DNA of 64,000 bases from Argentina anserina (taxonomy: Eukaryota > Streptophyta > Magnoliopsida > Rosales > Rosaceae), in contig NC_065876.1 in NCBI RefSeq assembly GCF_933775445.1, positions 4,402,001 to 4,466,000 on the forward strand, read 5' to 3'. A program made the translations under genes and the position numbers. Positions 49,235 to 62,256 of this stretch are shown here, in pieces. Below the pieces are notes generated by a model that saw only the letters and a list, made by a program, of their open reading frames with translations, was not told where the DNA came from and did no database searches. The number at the start of each line of letters is the position of its first letter. Within the stretch, counting starts at the first letter, position 1.

Positions 49235-49980
49235 CTAAACCCGAATCTCTCTAGACTTGATTGCTGAGCCAACAGTAAGCATCAGTAATACTACGAGAGA
49301 CACGTAGGAGAGAATCACAGATTTTGTTACTCTGTGACAGAACTTCTCAAAGTGATCACAAATCGGAGTCCAACCAGTGTGGCTGTTTCCATACTTCCCC
49401 ACGAACCCTATTGCCGTTGCAGCCGCGCATCCAGCAAGCTCCAAGCACATGATGAACTGCAGCACTCAGAAATTTGTTTCAAGAAGACAGTCATGCATGT
49501 CGAACAAATACTACTTCAGAAGTTCTTTATAATAAACCAGCTAGTCGTTTAGCAATAGAATATATACCAAATCATGGAGGAAGAAGAAGAAGTAGTGATT
49601 GGGATTTGAGCCTCGGAGATGGAGAAGGAAAACAAAGAGCAAGGACACCAAACAACAAGCACTCACAACAGCATTTGCAAAAGCCACGAACCTGTAAACA
49701 TGAAAACACTTGATTAACCAAACATGATGCATGATATGATATTACTCTTTTTGTAGAATGATAAGTAGAAAAATTACTTGAAAGCAGAGGAGTAGCTATA
49801 TCTAGCATCAAAGGCTATGCCAACAATCTCGACGGACTGTTTGCTTGTGACCATGATCCATGTTGCAGCTAATGTAGTAGCCAAGGCAAAAGACCTCAAG
49901 CAAATTTGGGCACCAAGAAACAGCTTTTGGTTTTTCATCACAGGTGGGTTTGGCTGAAGCTTGGCTTCAATGGTTGCCAT
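49235..49980 (-). CDS. CASP-like membrane protein, CASPL1 group
   Basis: Three coding exons on the minus strand: 49980-49778, 49691-49568 and 49456-49235, GT-AG with a continuous frame, 182 residues. The ATG at 49980 (MATIEAKLQPNPPV) is preferred over frames that run upstream through a (GAA)n tract. Four membrane segments: ICLRSFALATTLAATWIMV, FANAVVSACCLVSLLFVFLL, LELAGCAAATAIGFVGKYG and SVILSYVSLVVLLMLTVGSA. The motifs RYSYSSAFKFVAFANA and GNSHTGWTPICDHFEKFCHR are typical of the CASP/CASP-like family. Relatives form plasma-membrane scaffolds, as at the Casparian strip. Subgroup within CASPL1 not settled. Confidence 0.88.
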
Positions 49981-50011
49981 GGTGAGATTCTTGGATGGTG
50001 GCGATTCAAGC

Positions 50012-50069
50012 AGAAGAAGAAGAAGAAGAAGAAGAAGAAGAAGAAGAAGAACAACAACAACAACAACAG
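50012..50069. repeat. (GAA)n/(CAA)n microsatellite in the CASP-like 5' UTR
   Basis: About 13 GAA units followed by CAA units, 30-90 bp upstream of the minus-strand ATG at 49980, most likely in the transcribed leader. Confidence 0.9.
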
Positions 50070-52853
50070 AGAAAAATGAGGAGAGAAAGGAGTAGAAGTA
50101 ATAGCTAGAGAGAAAGTTATTAGGCAGAGGCAAAGAAGTGGTAACTGATAGGGAGCATTTATAGAAGCAAGAGTGTGAGATAACCTTTGGAGTTGAGAGT
50201 GATGTTGTGTCAGTTGAAGAGGAAAATGGATTTTGGTATATTACTTAAATTATTACCACTCAACGATTAAATTAACCTGAATTTTGGATAATTTGGTTGA
50301 CTATGAATAGATAGGCATGATATCGTTTTAGGTGGACTCAGTTATACTATTTTAACTGTATACACTTGGCAGTGAGTAGTGAGTGATCTTCAGTTCTCCA
50401 CAGTAATCACAATGACATATTGGTCCAATTTGACATGAAAAACAATTCTCAAGTAAATATGAACGGATAAATTTGAAGTTTAAATGTTTCCAAGAAAATG
50501 ATGAATGATAATAAAAAATATAACAAATTAAAGAAAGAAACAAAAATGGTTATACATGCAGCCAATTGTTTTAAGTTTCCATGAATTCTTGTGGCATTAT
50601 TCACATAATTTTATTGACCTAGGAAACCACTATCATTTGTAAAATACTGGTGACCAAATCTGCAAATCAACACCATACTTGTCACTTTTCACTCTATAGA
50701 AAGAAAATAGATTCATTCAAATTGAATTGGGTTCCCATATTGCAGGTTATCAGTGATCAAAAGTTTACCTTTCTTCAACTATATAGCACAGCATTTACTG
50801 CATGAACATAGGGTATGAAAGCGTGAATCACCCATAACAGGTACCTATCAATTAGTCCATCACCCATCCAGTAAAAGCTTGGGAAGATCTTACAGGCATG
50901 CTAGATTTGTAAAGCCAAACTATGCAAAACCCTGGTTTAACTTGGCAGAACTCATGCAAGTTTATAAAAGTTCTTGTCTAAAGTGAAACTTTTCCAAAAC
51001 TTCAATCAGATAAAGGATGCTTCAGGAATGGGGTTTCGCAAAAGCTGCAAGAACCCTAGCTAACTCAGCCATATATATTCAATGCCTTCGTATGGAGGTT
51101 AATCACAACCCCTTTTATCACCTTAGATCGATATGTAAGCAGGTTACTGTAAGCTAGCATTATAATATCAACATGATGAACACCAATCTGATCTCGTATG
51201 ACATAAATCCAAAAATGCAGAATACATCTCTCCAGCATTTGCTGCTAGAATTGGGTAATGAATGTCGGTGTTTCATAAGTTTTAAGTTGTCAAAATTATA
51301 TTAGATATAGCAAATAAAGGCCCTTAGTTGAAACAAGCTTCAGAACAGAGACACAGCATACTTTACTCGTAGTTTCGGTCATCATATATTCATAATGAAC
51401 ACACTTTATTGACTACTATTATATAAAAGCACATTGTAAACTGTAACTGTATATCATAAAACTTGTCTAGTTTATGTTTTGTATTTAGAAATGTAGCATA
51501 AGCACTAATATGTTATTCGATCCGGGAGTTGCTTAGTATAGCAAAGCAGAAGAACATGCATGTCATGACTCGATCATTGGACATCTGGAAGCAACAAACA
51601 TGGCGTAGGCATACATTGGTACTCACAGTTCACCTCTTTTTTATATTTTCTTTTATCTCTCATTCTCGATTTTCTTTTTGGTTCAATTTCAGTTGAGCAC
51701 ATCACCTCCAGGCAATATTTCCCTGATTATTTACCTCTTTCTCGCTATTGCTTGGGTAGTGCTACATATATATTAGATACGTACATGGTGCTTGGTTGCA
51801 TGCTTGTTGATGAATCACAATTGGTTATGTCCCACGTAGATTATGATTTGCTTATAAAGAAGAACGTCTCCTTACAGATCATCTTGTAAAAGAAAAGAGT
51901 CGAAGAGCGATATATATTTGTATTAATGAAACAAATAATTAGGGTTTTGACCCCCTTTAGTGTTATGTATATAGGCTGCAGATTGAGGCTAGCTAGGTTC
52001 AATTCCAATATACCAATTCTTCACTCATTCTTGATTCTTAACTGTGACTGGTATCTCATGAAGGAGTTAGACAAGAAATGGATGCAATAATAATTATACC
52101 TGCTAGAGCCGAGGGGAATATTGCTTCAACGTAACATCTAATAGAGAAATGGGAATGTAAATAATAAATACCTTCCAATTACGATCATGATGATGATCAA
52201 CTGGTTTCCCAATTCCATATAGCATAAGTGTTTGTTGGCTTGCTGCATAACGAATACCTAGATTGGAAATGCAAAGAAATCATGCATGGATTAGAATTTA
52301 CTACATTTCAGGAAATTAAGTGTCTCAACTCCCCCTCCCTTCGAGATCACAAGTACCAGCTAAGGCTGGAATAGCTGACACACAATAACCACTATTTTTA
52401 GCAGAATCATCTTACATGACAAAAGAAACAGAATAGCAGCAATATAAGTCTCGAACGAAATGTTTATGGACAGATGAATGAAAAAGCCAAAGCTGACATC
52501 GGTTCCAGTTGGGCATCTAGTGTTCATATTCTACAAGAATGAAAAAGTCGAATTAACTCTATATCCTCAATCAACATCAAAAACCTCCTGCCAGAGAATG
52601 CCAGAGAATCACTAATATGTAAAACAACATGCTTACTTCAGTTAGAGCAGGAGGATGATTTGTGTGTTAATATATCTACAGGTGTGAAGAAATATTTATT
52701 AATATCGACTAACTATTGATGGTGATGGTTATGTACAGATTCAATGGGGGATCTCCCCAGAAGATGATGAGAATTGAATGTATAATATGTACACACTGCG
52801 ACTACAGGTACATGGAAAAAATCTATCTAAGCAGAGAATGTCCTGTGCCCCTA
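50070..52853. other. Intergenic region between the CASP-like and Atos-like genes
   Basis: CASP-like promoter at the left end, Atos-like 3' UTR at the right end. Nothing else recognised. Confidence 0.5.
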
Positions 52854-55800
52854 CTAGTTGCTGATATCAAAGTATCTAGGATCTGAAGGAAAATGGTACT
52901 CCACATGCAACTGCAAAACGTAAACAAGATGCACAGGTGAGTAATTGACTGCCAGAAGCACAAGAACTAATATATACAGAGTCTGTGAAGTTTTGTGAAT
53001 AATATACCTTCCCCTCATCAGAATCCGTCTGACGTTGAGGGAAAACCACCCTGAAATCATTATACAAGTAGAAGCGCCGCTCCCCTTCAGTGTTTAAGTT
53101 GTTCCTCACTTGTTCAGATGAGGGATTTACTTTACATCTCTGGACTGACCTTGAACATTTCTTAGGAAAAGGGCACACAAAGCGAAGTTGAAGAGCATAA
53201 CGTAGAACACCAGCACCAGTAGTATTCTTTCTAGTCTTTGCAGGGCTATGCAGAGACTTACTTTCACTGATGTGGAACGCACTCGTTGTCATGTTGTCCT
53301 TCTCATCGGTCTTTTCATATCTACAAGAACCTCCTATACTCGATCCTTTTTCACACTGCTTTGTAGTTCTTATCTTTTGTGCAACATAAAACCCATTTAA
53401 GTCCACATCATTGCCACTGAGCTGAAGAGGATTGGCGGTGTCTAGGATTGAAGATGACGTTGAATCATTTTCTTCGCCAGACTCAGTATGTCTTCCATTT
53501 TGAGTCTTGAAGGTTGCTTCAGAAGAGGCTAGAGTGATCTTTTGGCGCAAAAATGTCTGTACGTGCCAAAAAAAAATAACGCAATAAGAATCTCAACATA
53601 TTAACTGGAAATAACTGCAGAAGCAAAAAAATATCCCACTCGTTCTAGATACTTGGACTAACATGGCTTAGTTCTGTTCAGTTGTTATCTACATTGCAGG
53701 TTGAAAGAATACAGAGCAGTTCATATAAAAGTGTGATCATATCAAAGAACTTACACTATATAAGCACGCACAGGTTAGCATATATCCAAGCACATCACAA
53801 ATGCTAAACTCAGGTTGGGATTCCATTATCAGATAAGGGCTTGGGTGGACCAACTGACTTCAATAGACCAGCAGTTAAGTTAAGACAATCACAGATATCT
53901 TGCATTCTTTTTTTTCTTACCTCGTTGTACAGAAGTTAGGCTATATTCCCATGTTTGTTTTCATAGGCATGTGGTAACATACAAATTCAATCATTTTCGT
54001 CATTATATATATATATATATATATAAATATATATATAAATATAAAGCCAAGTTCATACCTCTCACCATGCTAATGCTTTCAGAGGATATGCAAGGACATC
54101 TTAAAGACCATAATTTTATATTAAAAATTGATGACACATGAGGAACACTAAATTATCATGTTGAACATTCCAATTAATATTGAAATGCAGATCCAATCAA
54201 TACAGACTGCACTTTGAATCATGTGAAGATGGTTCAAACTTCCAGAGACTAAGCAAATTCAAACATCAAATATCGTGCATAACACTTGCAAAACCTCAAC
54301 GATAACTTTCATTTCTACTTTGGTACTTCCTGGTTACCTTGCTACCAGTTGGCATGTCACTCAAATCGTAGTTACAGATGAATGTGTGAATTGGTGTCTT
54401 CTCTGGATTGCTCAGAACCTGCCATACCAATTCAGTTCATCAGAGTACGGCAATCAACCTTTGGTCTGACCATCAGATGTCAGTCAATATGCATGACCAC
54501 ATGAAAGTAACTGAGCACTATTAATCAGAATCACAATGCGCCATTTATGATATAGTAGGAGAAAAAATCCAGCTCTCTTCCCTGCCTATAAAGGTTGATT
54601 CAAATCAATCTTCACAAATTTCCCATAGTTTGGGTCTAATTCACGTAGAGATTTAGACATCCCAAACAACACAAACAGCTATTGACAATAACATAATCTA
54701 CCATTTTTCAAACACATAGAAAACTTTGGTCGACAGTAAACATCTTTTCCTAAATTTATGTATCTCGTGGAGAGAAATGATAACAGAAGTTCTATCTACA
54801 TTCTATGCATTACCAGTTGTATGCGGCCTTTCATTGGTATTCTTAGACGGTTTCGGTCTGCTCGTGAATCATCCATGCTAAGGCTTCTCTTCATCTTGGG
54901 TCCTCCATATATTTCTGATGTCCTTATCCCAGCCAGATCTATTGATGAATAATACAGCAAGTAGTTCTCTCCATCCACACTGGTCACAGCAAATGGAAGT
55001 TTTTGTGATTTTGGGGAGAAGTTCCCTCCAGTAACATTCAGAACAGCAAGAAAACCACCAATTCTCTGCAAGAAATTATACCAATAATGAGTGAAAGAGA
55101 TAAGATATGACTCGAGAGGATGGACAGTTGGACAGTGAAATTTCAGTTGGACCTGATTAACCTTTGCTGATACCAATCGGCCAGACAAGAGGGATTCTTC
55201 AAATGAACCAACCAAGGACCTCCTGACAGGCAATCCAGTCAGGCTTCGAGCTAATTTAATAGCTTCAGACTTGGATTTCAAATCCTGACTCCAGTGCTGT
55301 TGCATCACATTGGGGCTCTCTGGACTAAACAGGTCAAACTTTTTCTGCAAAATATCAACATCTTCTGATGAATTACTCGGAGCCCCAAAACTTTCCTCTT
55401 TCCAAGAAGATGAAATGTCTGGGATAGTTCCATCAAGTGAATGATCCATGTCCTTTAAGGTCACATTGTAATCATCTGCCTTTGGTGTGTGATCCCTGCA
55501 TACTTCTCCAGATTTCACTCTTTCAGAAAACTTTGGGCCAAGAGGAGATAAAGAAAGTGGATGCAGCACCACCTTTCTTGAATTTATGGCAATTGATCTA
55601 GACTGTGACCTTACCATTACTGTTTCTGGGGAGTAATCAAGTCCAGATGATGATATGGACAGATTATGTGATTTTGGCTCCTTGGTTTCAAGCAAAGGAC
55701 CATCAACTACAAACGAGGAGTTTGTATTATACTTCTCATCCAATGAATGTTTCCACACTGGGGAACAAGATGCAGACCAGAGAGTAGAACTGAAACAATT

Positions 55801-56421
55801 GGAGTTTCCAATGTGTGCTTTTTTATGCTCTTGAAACGCAGGAATATTGGACCCATCTTTGCATCCAAAAGTCTCATGCACCCCATCACCAATGTTAAGA
55901 GAATCACCACTAAATTGATCTTGAAGACGCATCCCATTCAAAGGGGACAGTAACCTCTTCCTAGCTACTGACTCGGTGACCTCATTTTTGTCGCCTTTGA
56001 AAGCCACCCCACTAGAAGAATGTTGGTTTCGATTGAACAAATCAACATGCGAATTTAAGTTTTTTGGTTCAAAACCAACAATTCTGGGAACAGATGCCTG
56101 TATATTCTGACCTACTTTCTGACTTAACCAGTTATTTTGCTCCAGGATGTTGATCTTCAAGGAATGCATGTTTGACCGACCAATACGCATATTCGAAAAA
56201 TCTGGTTTATTTGGGATCTCTGTCATTGTTTTCCTCTGGAACTCTCCAGAAGAAGAGGATGTCAAATCCACCTGCATTTGATTTCCCATGGTTCCTCCAT
56301 GTAAACCACTTAAATCACAGCTACTCACGCCAGCAATTCTTGATGGAGGTTGCATAAAAGTGCACAGCGATGCTGCCACTTCCTCAGCAATATTGCCAGA
56401 AGACACTTGAGGCAAGCCCAT
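52854..56421 (-). CDS. Atos-like (FAM214-type, DUF4210) protein
   Basis: Five coding exons on the minus strand: 56421-55153, 55065-54814, 54418-54338, 53556-53008 and 52910-52854. All GT-AG, all phase 0, 735 residues. Residues 1-400 are Ser-rich and disordered. The conserved part begins near [20 protein letters not shown], continues with [17 protein letters not shown] and [20 protein letters not shown], then KGRIQL joined to [20 protein letters not shown], and ends with [20 protein letters not shown] and [16 protein letters not shown]. This is the Atos/FAM214 domain with the C-terminal 'chromosome segregation during meiosis' motif. The animal relatives act in the nucleus; the plant function is unknown. 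Intron 1 (87 nt) is in frame and stop-free. A noncoding first exon near 57430-57480 is likely. Confidence 0.88.
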
Positions 56422-58909
56422 CTTCAGAAGAATTTCACGATCAGGTCCTTATGTAACTTTGCTTCTTTTCCCTCTTTCGCATTGCATTCAATCAGGCCAC
56501 GTTACTATGTTCCAAGTGATCAGAAGCTTTTAGGTCACTCAACCATCTACAACTTCTCAGATATGAAAGGAGCAGTTCTAAGTAGCACCTAACTACAATT
56601 CTAAAGTAAAGCTAACATACTATACTGGATATGTCTACCACCTACATCTGCATCTCAACTGGTTCATCATCAGATCAACAAACTCGAGCTATTTTTAAAA
56701 AGGAACGCGAGCAGATCTAAGCAGTTCAAGGTTGTTCCAGATAGCAATGCACCACTCCTGGAATCATAAGCTCAGTCAAAAACTGGTGATTGACAATGTA
56801 GGACTACATCCAAGCTTCAATTTTTTCTCCCTCTAATTTTGTCATTTGGAAAAGTTAATCTTTACTACACAACTGAGGTAAAACCAAACCCAGAGCTATA
56901 ATAGAGACTTAGAGTAATGCAACAAACAAAAGTGAATCAAATGACTGAGATTCCAAGAAGTGACTCTTTGCAATTTAAGAATACTCAATTCGGCCAGCTC
57001 TTTATAGAATCCAATAACAACGAAGAATCTACATGATGGATACTCCAAAAAAGATTAAATTTTTTGCACATGTCAAATCCCCATTGTAATATCTGATCAA
57101 ACAAGTACTGAAACACTTTGACATGATCGATTAACAAATTCGAATGCTCATTCCAGATTGTCAACAACCCAACAAAAGACTTAGTTTTGAAGTACATAAC
57201 AGAATTTGTCAGTTGATTTTATTTCTCCAGCTGCTTAACATAAAGCTCAGATGAAACTAACTTTCCAATTCAATCACTAATACCCAGAAATCCAAACAAG
57301 GAAAAGCTCAAACCCCAGAATTAAAATTCAGTTATTTTCCTCAGCAAACCACAAAAGAGCAAAACTTGATCAATAACAAAACAATACCAAAAGCAAAAAG
57401 GGTATGTATTTGTGATAGAAACGCACCTAAAAATGAATAAACCGCTTGTTTCCTTGTGTTATTCAACAAGCTTCTTCTTCTTTCTTCTGACACCAATTGT
57501 GTTTGCAATTTCGATGGTTTTCATGCTCTGCCTTTTGTATGTGTAATTGGATGATGATGATGGGATGGTTTGGGTTGCGTTGGGGGTTGGGATAGTGGGG
57601 GTTGAAGATTTGGTGATGGCCTCCCAAATTTTACTTTATATTTTCGATAATCAAAAAACCAATTAAGAATTAAAAAAATGTGGGTCATCAAATTATAGCT
57701 CTCTACGCTTTATCCTGAATTTTCTGTCTGGCTGGGGCGGCTGGCTGCAGTTTTCGGTTTTCCTTTGTTTGTTTTGGTCATAAATTTGTTGCCGTTGCTT
57801 TGTTGCCACACCAAAGTAAACTTGATCAAGCCATCGAAAAAAAAGGTAAAACTTTGATCAGAGCCAAAACCAGGGGCTCTCACTGCTTCTTCACCCTTTT
57901 ACCATTCATAGTTCTATGAACATATTATTACATCACATGTCCTGTCCACCTTTTGCATTTTACTTCTCGAAGGGCAGAAAATGGCTCTTTCTTTGGGTCC
58001 TTTCTTTGTTTTGAATGATGTTTGTGTGCTAGAACAATTCTCATCCCACCCATTTGCGTACTTATCACATTAAACTTGCACATGAAGTGTTGACCTTTTT
58101 TACTGCTCTCATGCCTCTAAAGTCTTGAACCAAGAAGGCAAAGATTAAGACTTGCTTTCTTAGCAAGTTCATGGATCCTACTATTGATTACTTGAGTGGA
58201 TCTTAGTTAAAATATGTCATCAGGAGTACATGTACTTCTGGTAATATTTCAGTTCGACCGAAGATGTTATTTCGATGTTTTTTTACTTTTTTTAATTTCG
58301 ATGTTTGTTTATAGACATTTTATTGTTTTGCCATTACAAGCTCACATTTTTTGTTATGGTGCAACCTTGGTTTCCTATGCCATGTCAATGTCCCCTGCTC
58401 TTAAGGTCATCAATTCATATATGGTGCTTGTCATTGTGCCGATTGCATTGATCTGTTGTATGCCTTAGAAGGTTGACCAATTCCGTAAGCATTCTGGTTT
58501 AACCTCTCACAGTGAATGACTGAATCTGAAAGTTCTATCGTACATTTTAAACATTTGACCTCTCAATGCAAACAACTGATCAAGTACTGTTCTCTAGTCT
58601 ACCCCCTACTTAGTGGCATTGCTAAGTTCAACTTCCACCGTAGAATGTGCTGCGTGACTCGGTGAATATACCGTGAAAACTCAAATGTAACCTCAGAAAA
58701 GAACTCGTAACCCACTTGGTCGGCATTGTAAAGTGTCATGGTGTGTGAGAAAGCCACGTACATCTCTGTAACTAATTTCATATTTACAACTGTGTGCGTG
58801 GACAAACAGAACCCAAGTGCGTCACTAAGCCAAATGATAACTCGGTGCCAAAATATGCACCGTTTAGCTTCCATCACTAATATCAAGTAACAGTAGGTCT
58901 AGTTCACTG
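56422..58909. other. 5' region of the Atos-like gene and ELIP promoter side
   Basis: Contains the probable leader intron and first exon of the Atos-like gene (to about 57540, minus strand) and the ELIP upstream region. No other gene recognised. Confidence 0.5.
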
Positions 58910-58917
58910 TATATAAG
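58910..58917 (+). promoter_or_regulatory. Candidate TATA box of the ELIP gene
   Basis: TATATAAG 134 bp upstream of the ATG at 59044. A CCACGTAC word near 58754 is similar to light-responsive ACGT elements; that link is inference. Confidence 0.5.
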
Positions 58918-59043
58918 TCGCACCTCGCACCAAGGCAGGCAACTCATTCCACAGTCAAAAACTAGCAGCACATAACTTCAGAAGCAACCTGTTAATCTGC
59001 CATTGCCTATTTGCCCCTCTTTAGTGTTTATTTTCCGACCACA

Positions 59044-59920
59044 ATGGCTTCAACAGTCGCAATGCAATCGAATCGATTCTGGGAAGCTCTGTGGCTTACG
59101 GAGCAGGAAAGAACAGAGTGGATCAGATGAATGTCTCTGCTGTTTCTTATGCTCCAAGCTATCTTCATAGGTATTCCCCCCATGAAGGTGCGCTCCATGT
59201 CTGAGGTAATAATCTAAACTCTCTAGTCCAGGATGTGACAAATTATGCATCTTTAATACTACTCATTACTGAAAATCCGAAAAATAGTCATATCATTTGG
59301 TATGATGGCTAGCTTTAATAAATGAAAGATCCACGACATTTAGTTAATGTCATATATATGATCATATACCTATTTGCAGAATGGCCAGAAGGAGCAGCAA
59401 ACCAGTGTACCAAACACATTAGAAAGTTCACAGAAACCAGCTCCTTTATCACCTCTACCTCCTCGTTGTCCTAAGGTACCTAGCTAGCTAGCTACTCAAA
59501 GCCTATGTATTCATATAAGATCGTGGTACTGGTTGTGTATACCCTTGTCTCATTTATATTCACATGTGAATGCAGGTGAGCACAAAGTTTTTAGACGTGT
59601 TTGCATTTAGTGGACCAGCGCCGGAGAGAATCAACGGCAGGCTAGCAATGGTGGGCTTTGTGGCGGCTCTAGCAGTCGAACTATCAAAGGGTGAAGATGT
59701 GTTTGCTCAATTATCCAACGGCGGAATCCAATTGTTTCTTGGCACCAGTATTTTGCTATCAGTGGCATCCTCGGTTCCATTGTTAAAGGGTGTGACTGTG
59801 GAGTCCAAATCAAAAGGGTTGATGACCTCAGATGCTGAGCTTTGGAATGGAAGACTGGCCATGTTGGGTCTGGTAGCTTTGACCTTCACTGAGTATGTAA
59901 CTGGAGGGACCCTAGTCTAG
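59044..59920 (+). CDS. Early light-induced protein (ELIP), first exon frame-disrupted
   Basis: Exons 59044-59205, 59380-59475 and 59576-59920, GT-AG, phase 0. Exons 2 and 3 are intact ([20 protein letters not shown], then [20 protein letters not shown]). They carry the two chlorophyll-binding helices of the family, [20 protein letters not shown] and [17 protein letters not shown], ending GGTLV. ELIPs are three-helix thylakoid proteins that bind pigment under high light. Exon 1 starts MASTVAMQS, then a duplicated AATCG shifts the frame: the expected [20 protein letters not shown] lies in another frame, and the ATG frame hits TGA at 59128. The original frame returns before KVRSMSE. An ATG at 59131 could start a shorter protein without a normal transit peptide. 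Pseudogene or assembly error are both possible. Confidence 0.8.
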
Positions 59921-60570
59921 ATACATCAGGCATTTCACATGTAATACACATTACAAACATATATAGAGGCCCCTACAAATGAGAATGTCACAAAGACACA
60001 AACACACTCCAAACTCAAAAGAATACCTACCTCTGTTTCTTTAGTATCTTGATTGACCATAAATTTAGGAATTGCTACATAAGTCCTGTACTTTTGATTG
60101 AAATGTTCAAAAGGATGGCAAAGACTTTGTATATTTTGATGTGCAGTAATCAAGTGGTGAGGAAAATTGCAGCATCTTCAAGAAAACTACATGATTCTAG
60201 CTACCTTAGAAATCAAGCTTCAAAAAAAAAAACTTTGATGTTCACTAACTAAAAGCTTTTCAGTCCCTATCGAAAACAATGTAGAAGAATCAGTTGGACA
60301 CACATTCTCTACCTACTATATGCTAAATTCGTTGCAAGAAATATTAAGATTTGTTATTCGTGATGTCATTTCGTTCTTGTATTCTAAATTTTAAAGCATA
60401 TGAGATGTATGAACATAAAATTAAAAGAAAATATCCATATACATAGTTATATTAACGAAACACTGCACATAGTGTATATATTAATTTGTTGAAGAAAAAT
60501 TGCATACAATTTAAATGCTCTATAATTAAAACGCACTAACAAATTTAGCAGTTAGCACAACTTTTGTTTG
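59921..60570. other. Noncoding DNA between ELIP and the LINE relic
   Basis: ELIP 3' UTR and AT-rich sequence; nothing else recognised. Confidence 0.5.
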
Positions 60571-61700
60571 CGTATGCCTCTTGTTGCTTGGCGTCACTGT
60601 TGTAAACCCAAAGAGGAATTAGGCTTGGGGTTACGTGATCTATTTGAGGCTAATCGTGCTCTTCTAATAAAAAGATGGGAGATGCTCTCCTCTTCCTCTC
60701 CAGCCTCTATTTTGCTTAGAATCCATTTTTTGAAAGATGATTTCCAACCTATAAAGTCTTACAAGAGATCTTCAGTCTGGTTGGATCTCAAAAAAGTTTG
60801 GCCAATGTTTTTGAATTCTTTGTATTGGAGTGTTGGTGATGGTAAGAAAATATCTTTTTGGCAAGATAATTGGTTGGGTGAGCCTCTTGCTACTAGTGTT
60901 GGAGTAAGTGACTCTATTCCACTTCATGTTAAGGTGAATGATGTTATTGTTGATTCTCATTGGGTTTTCCTAGCATATTTTATTTATTTATTCCCTCAAG
61001 CAGCAAAAAAAATTGAGCGCATTGCTCTGCCTGATGCAGACACATCTGACTCTCTTTTATGGCCGCACTCCTCCTTAAGAATTCTGATAGCAAAAGAAGC
61101 TTTTGTTTTTTTCTCAAATCATAGTGAGCATAAAGATTGGGGTAAAGTGATATGGAGTAAAGCAATTCAACCCCGCAAAACTCTTGTTGTTTGGAAGGCT
61201 CTTCATGAGCGTTTACTAACTGATGATGCTTTACAACGGCGAGATTTTTCACTTCCATCTCGTTGCTCATTTTGTGGAAGTCATGCAGAATCAGGTATAC
61301 GTCTTCTTTTGCATTGTTATGAAATTGTGGCTTTATGGAAATGAGTTTGCCTTCTATTTTCTCATTTATTCTTGTCTTGGGGTACCTTTGATGAAGTGTT
61401 TAATAGTGTTGGTGTTTCAACGTTCCCAAAACCTAACCGTCAACTTTGGTTTCTAGTCTCCTGTAATCTAATTTGGTTTATTTGGATCACTAGGAATCTG
61501 GTGCGTTTCGAATGTAAGATTTTTAATGTTGGAAGCCCAACATCATCTTTTGGAATTGTTTAGAGAGTCCGCTTTGCATTATTTTCATCCTTACAAGAAG
61601 CATCACGAGATGTCTATTTTCTCTATTCTTAGTATCTCACAACTGTCTGCCAATACTACTAGCTTCATCCCGTCATTTGATTAATGGTTTCTTGGCTGAG
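60571..61700 (+). pseudogene. 5'-truncated LINE relic: RT C-terminus and zf-RVT domain
   Basis: The frame from 60571 reads PLVAWRHCCKPKEELGLGLR, then GDGKKISFWQDNWLGEPLA and KAIQPRKTLVVWKALHERLL, ending in a zinc-binding CSFCGSHAESGIRLLLHC. This is the region after the reverse transcriptase in plant L1-type LINEs. A TGA at 61342-61344 interrupts it, and the same frame goes on (FNSVGVSTFPKPNRQLWFLV, WFIWITRNLVRFECK). The RT catalytic core and endonuclease are absent. Confidence 0.85.
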
Positions 61701-62256
61701 GGTTTGCTATTTGCTAGTGTTTTTATATCTATGGTTTTGCATGTGTGGGTGTACACATGTCGGATTGCGTTTTTGTTTATCATATTTGTTAGAATTTATC
61801 AGACATAGAGGTCAGATTTTTTGCCCACATTCTTTGTTAAATTAATTTAAAAAAAGTTCGGTGGTTAAAAAAAAACTTTGGTTTGCTAACTTGCAATTTC
61901 TATCAGCACTGTCATTTGGTAAAAGTGGTAGGCCATCATTTTCTAATTTGTTGCAAATACTTGATCCTTTTTGTTTTTGGAAAAGGAAAATAATTGTCAG
62001 AATTAATATCCATCCTTTTCCGATTCCCAAAACGAAAAGAAAAACCTCTTCCCCTTGCAATTAATTTTCGCAAATCAAACACACTATCTCTCTGTATATA
62101 ACAAAGGGCAAGTAAGGCATCTCACTCAATATGAGGGAGGGAGAGAGGTAAAGGTTGGAGCTTTATTCGATTATCTGTCATCTCCTACCTCAAACCCAAC
62201 TGAGTCTCTCACCCTTTTCACCTCAAAGGGTTTCTCTGCAAGCAATTCAATTGAAG
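61701..62256. other. Promoter and 5' UTR of the UBC27-like gene
   Basis: LINE tail on the left, then a transcribed-looking leader with CT-rich stretches up to the ATG at 62257. No clear TATA box. Confidence 0.5.
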
